From positions 1 to 5,026 of the forward strand of contig JAHECV010000039.1 in the NCBI GenBank assembly GCA_024641555.1: a stretch of DNA of 5,026 nucleotides, in the 5' to 3' direction. Below the pieces are notes generated by a model. That model was not told where the DNA came from. It searched no databases and saw only the letters and a list, made by a program, of their open reading frames with translations. Shown here piece after piece: positions 4,887 through 5,026 of this stretch (within the stretch, counting starts at the first letter, position 1; each line of letters starts with the position of its first letter). A program made the position numbers and the translations under genes. Source of the stretch: Candidatus Planktophila sp. (GTDB taxonomy: Bacteria > Actinomycetota > Actinomycetes > Nanopelagicales > Nanopelagicaceae).

Positions 4887-5026
4887 TTAAAAAGCGTTCT
4901 CGGAGATCTCCATAATCGAACCATCTGTTCCTTCAACGATCTTACGATCAGCGGTGATATGTGGCAGATAATTTGTCACAAAGAACTTCGCTGATGCGAT
5001 TTTGCCGGTGTAGAAATCAACATCCT
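4887..5026 (-). CDS. Probable acyl-CoA dehydrogenase, C-terminal end (partial)
   Basis: The last 45 residues and the TAA stop of a minus-strand gene are present; the rest lies right of the window. The visible part reads DVDFYTGKIASAKFFVTNYLP followed by a tail ending MEISENAF. The FYTGKIA-A-FF----LP pattern resembles the C-terminal extra domain of large acyl-CoA dehydrogenases of the FadE5 type, FAD enzymes of fatty acid beta-oxidation. This is recognition from a short fragment, so the subfamily is uncertain. The reading frame is open to the window edge. It is the first visible gene of the minus-strand block, followed after 35 bases by the EamA permease. Confidence 0.7.
   Translation of the reverse strand, partial: DVDFYTGKIASAKFFVTNYLPHITADRKIVEGTDGSIMEISENAF

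Overview
The window comes from the chromosome of an actinobacterium with modest GC content. The proteins closely resemble mycobacterial-type SSB, bS18, bL9 and DnaB, while the intergenic DNA is AT-rich and the codons are not strongly GC-biased. This suits small-genome freshwater or marine planktonic actinobacteria (acI/Nanopelagicales type); that placement is inferred from style, not proven.

Positions 1-1524, plus strand: the classic replication/ribosome operon rpsF (only its last codons are present), ssb, rpsR, rplI, closed by a strong intrinsic terminator. It encodes single-strand DNA-binding protein together with ribosomal proteins bS6, bS18 and bL9. The rpsF-ssb spacer holds two compact hairpins, one of which abuts the ssb Shine-Dalgarno.

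Positions 1525-3214, plus strand: dnaB, the replicative helicase, forms its own transcription unit. Its leader of about 240 bases is the most interesting non-coding DNA here. An AT-rich stretch is followed by a run of DnaA-box-like 9-mers, all in one orientation. The last three sit in 12-base tandem repeats just upstream of the dnaB ribosome-binding site. This suggests DnaA control of dnaB, a DnaA-titrating site, or less likely an origin.

Positions 3219-5026, minus strand: an unrelated metabolic/transport block converges on dnaB with only 4 bases between stop codons. Read in its own direction it holds the C-terminus of a probable acyl-CoA dehydrogenase, a 10-helix EamA/DMT-type transporter, and a Sec-exported intradiol ring-cleavage dioxygenase-like protein with all four iron ligands. 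The short gaps and shared strand allow one transcript, but no pathway links the three with certainty.

Most of the window is conserved housekeeping DNA. I see no mobile element, CRISPR array, tRNA or rRNA, and no clearly novel multi-gene system.
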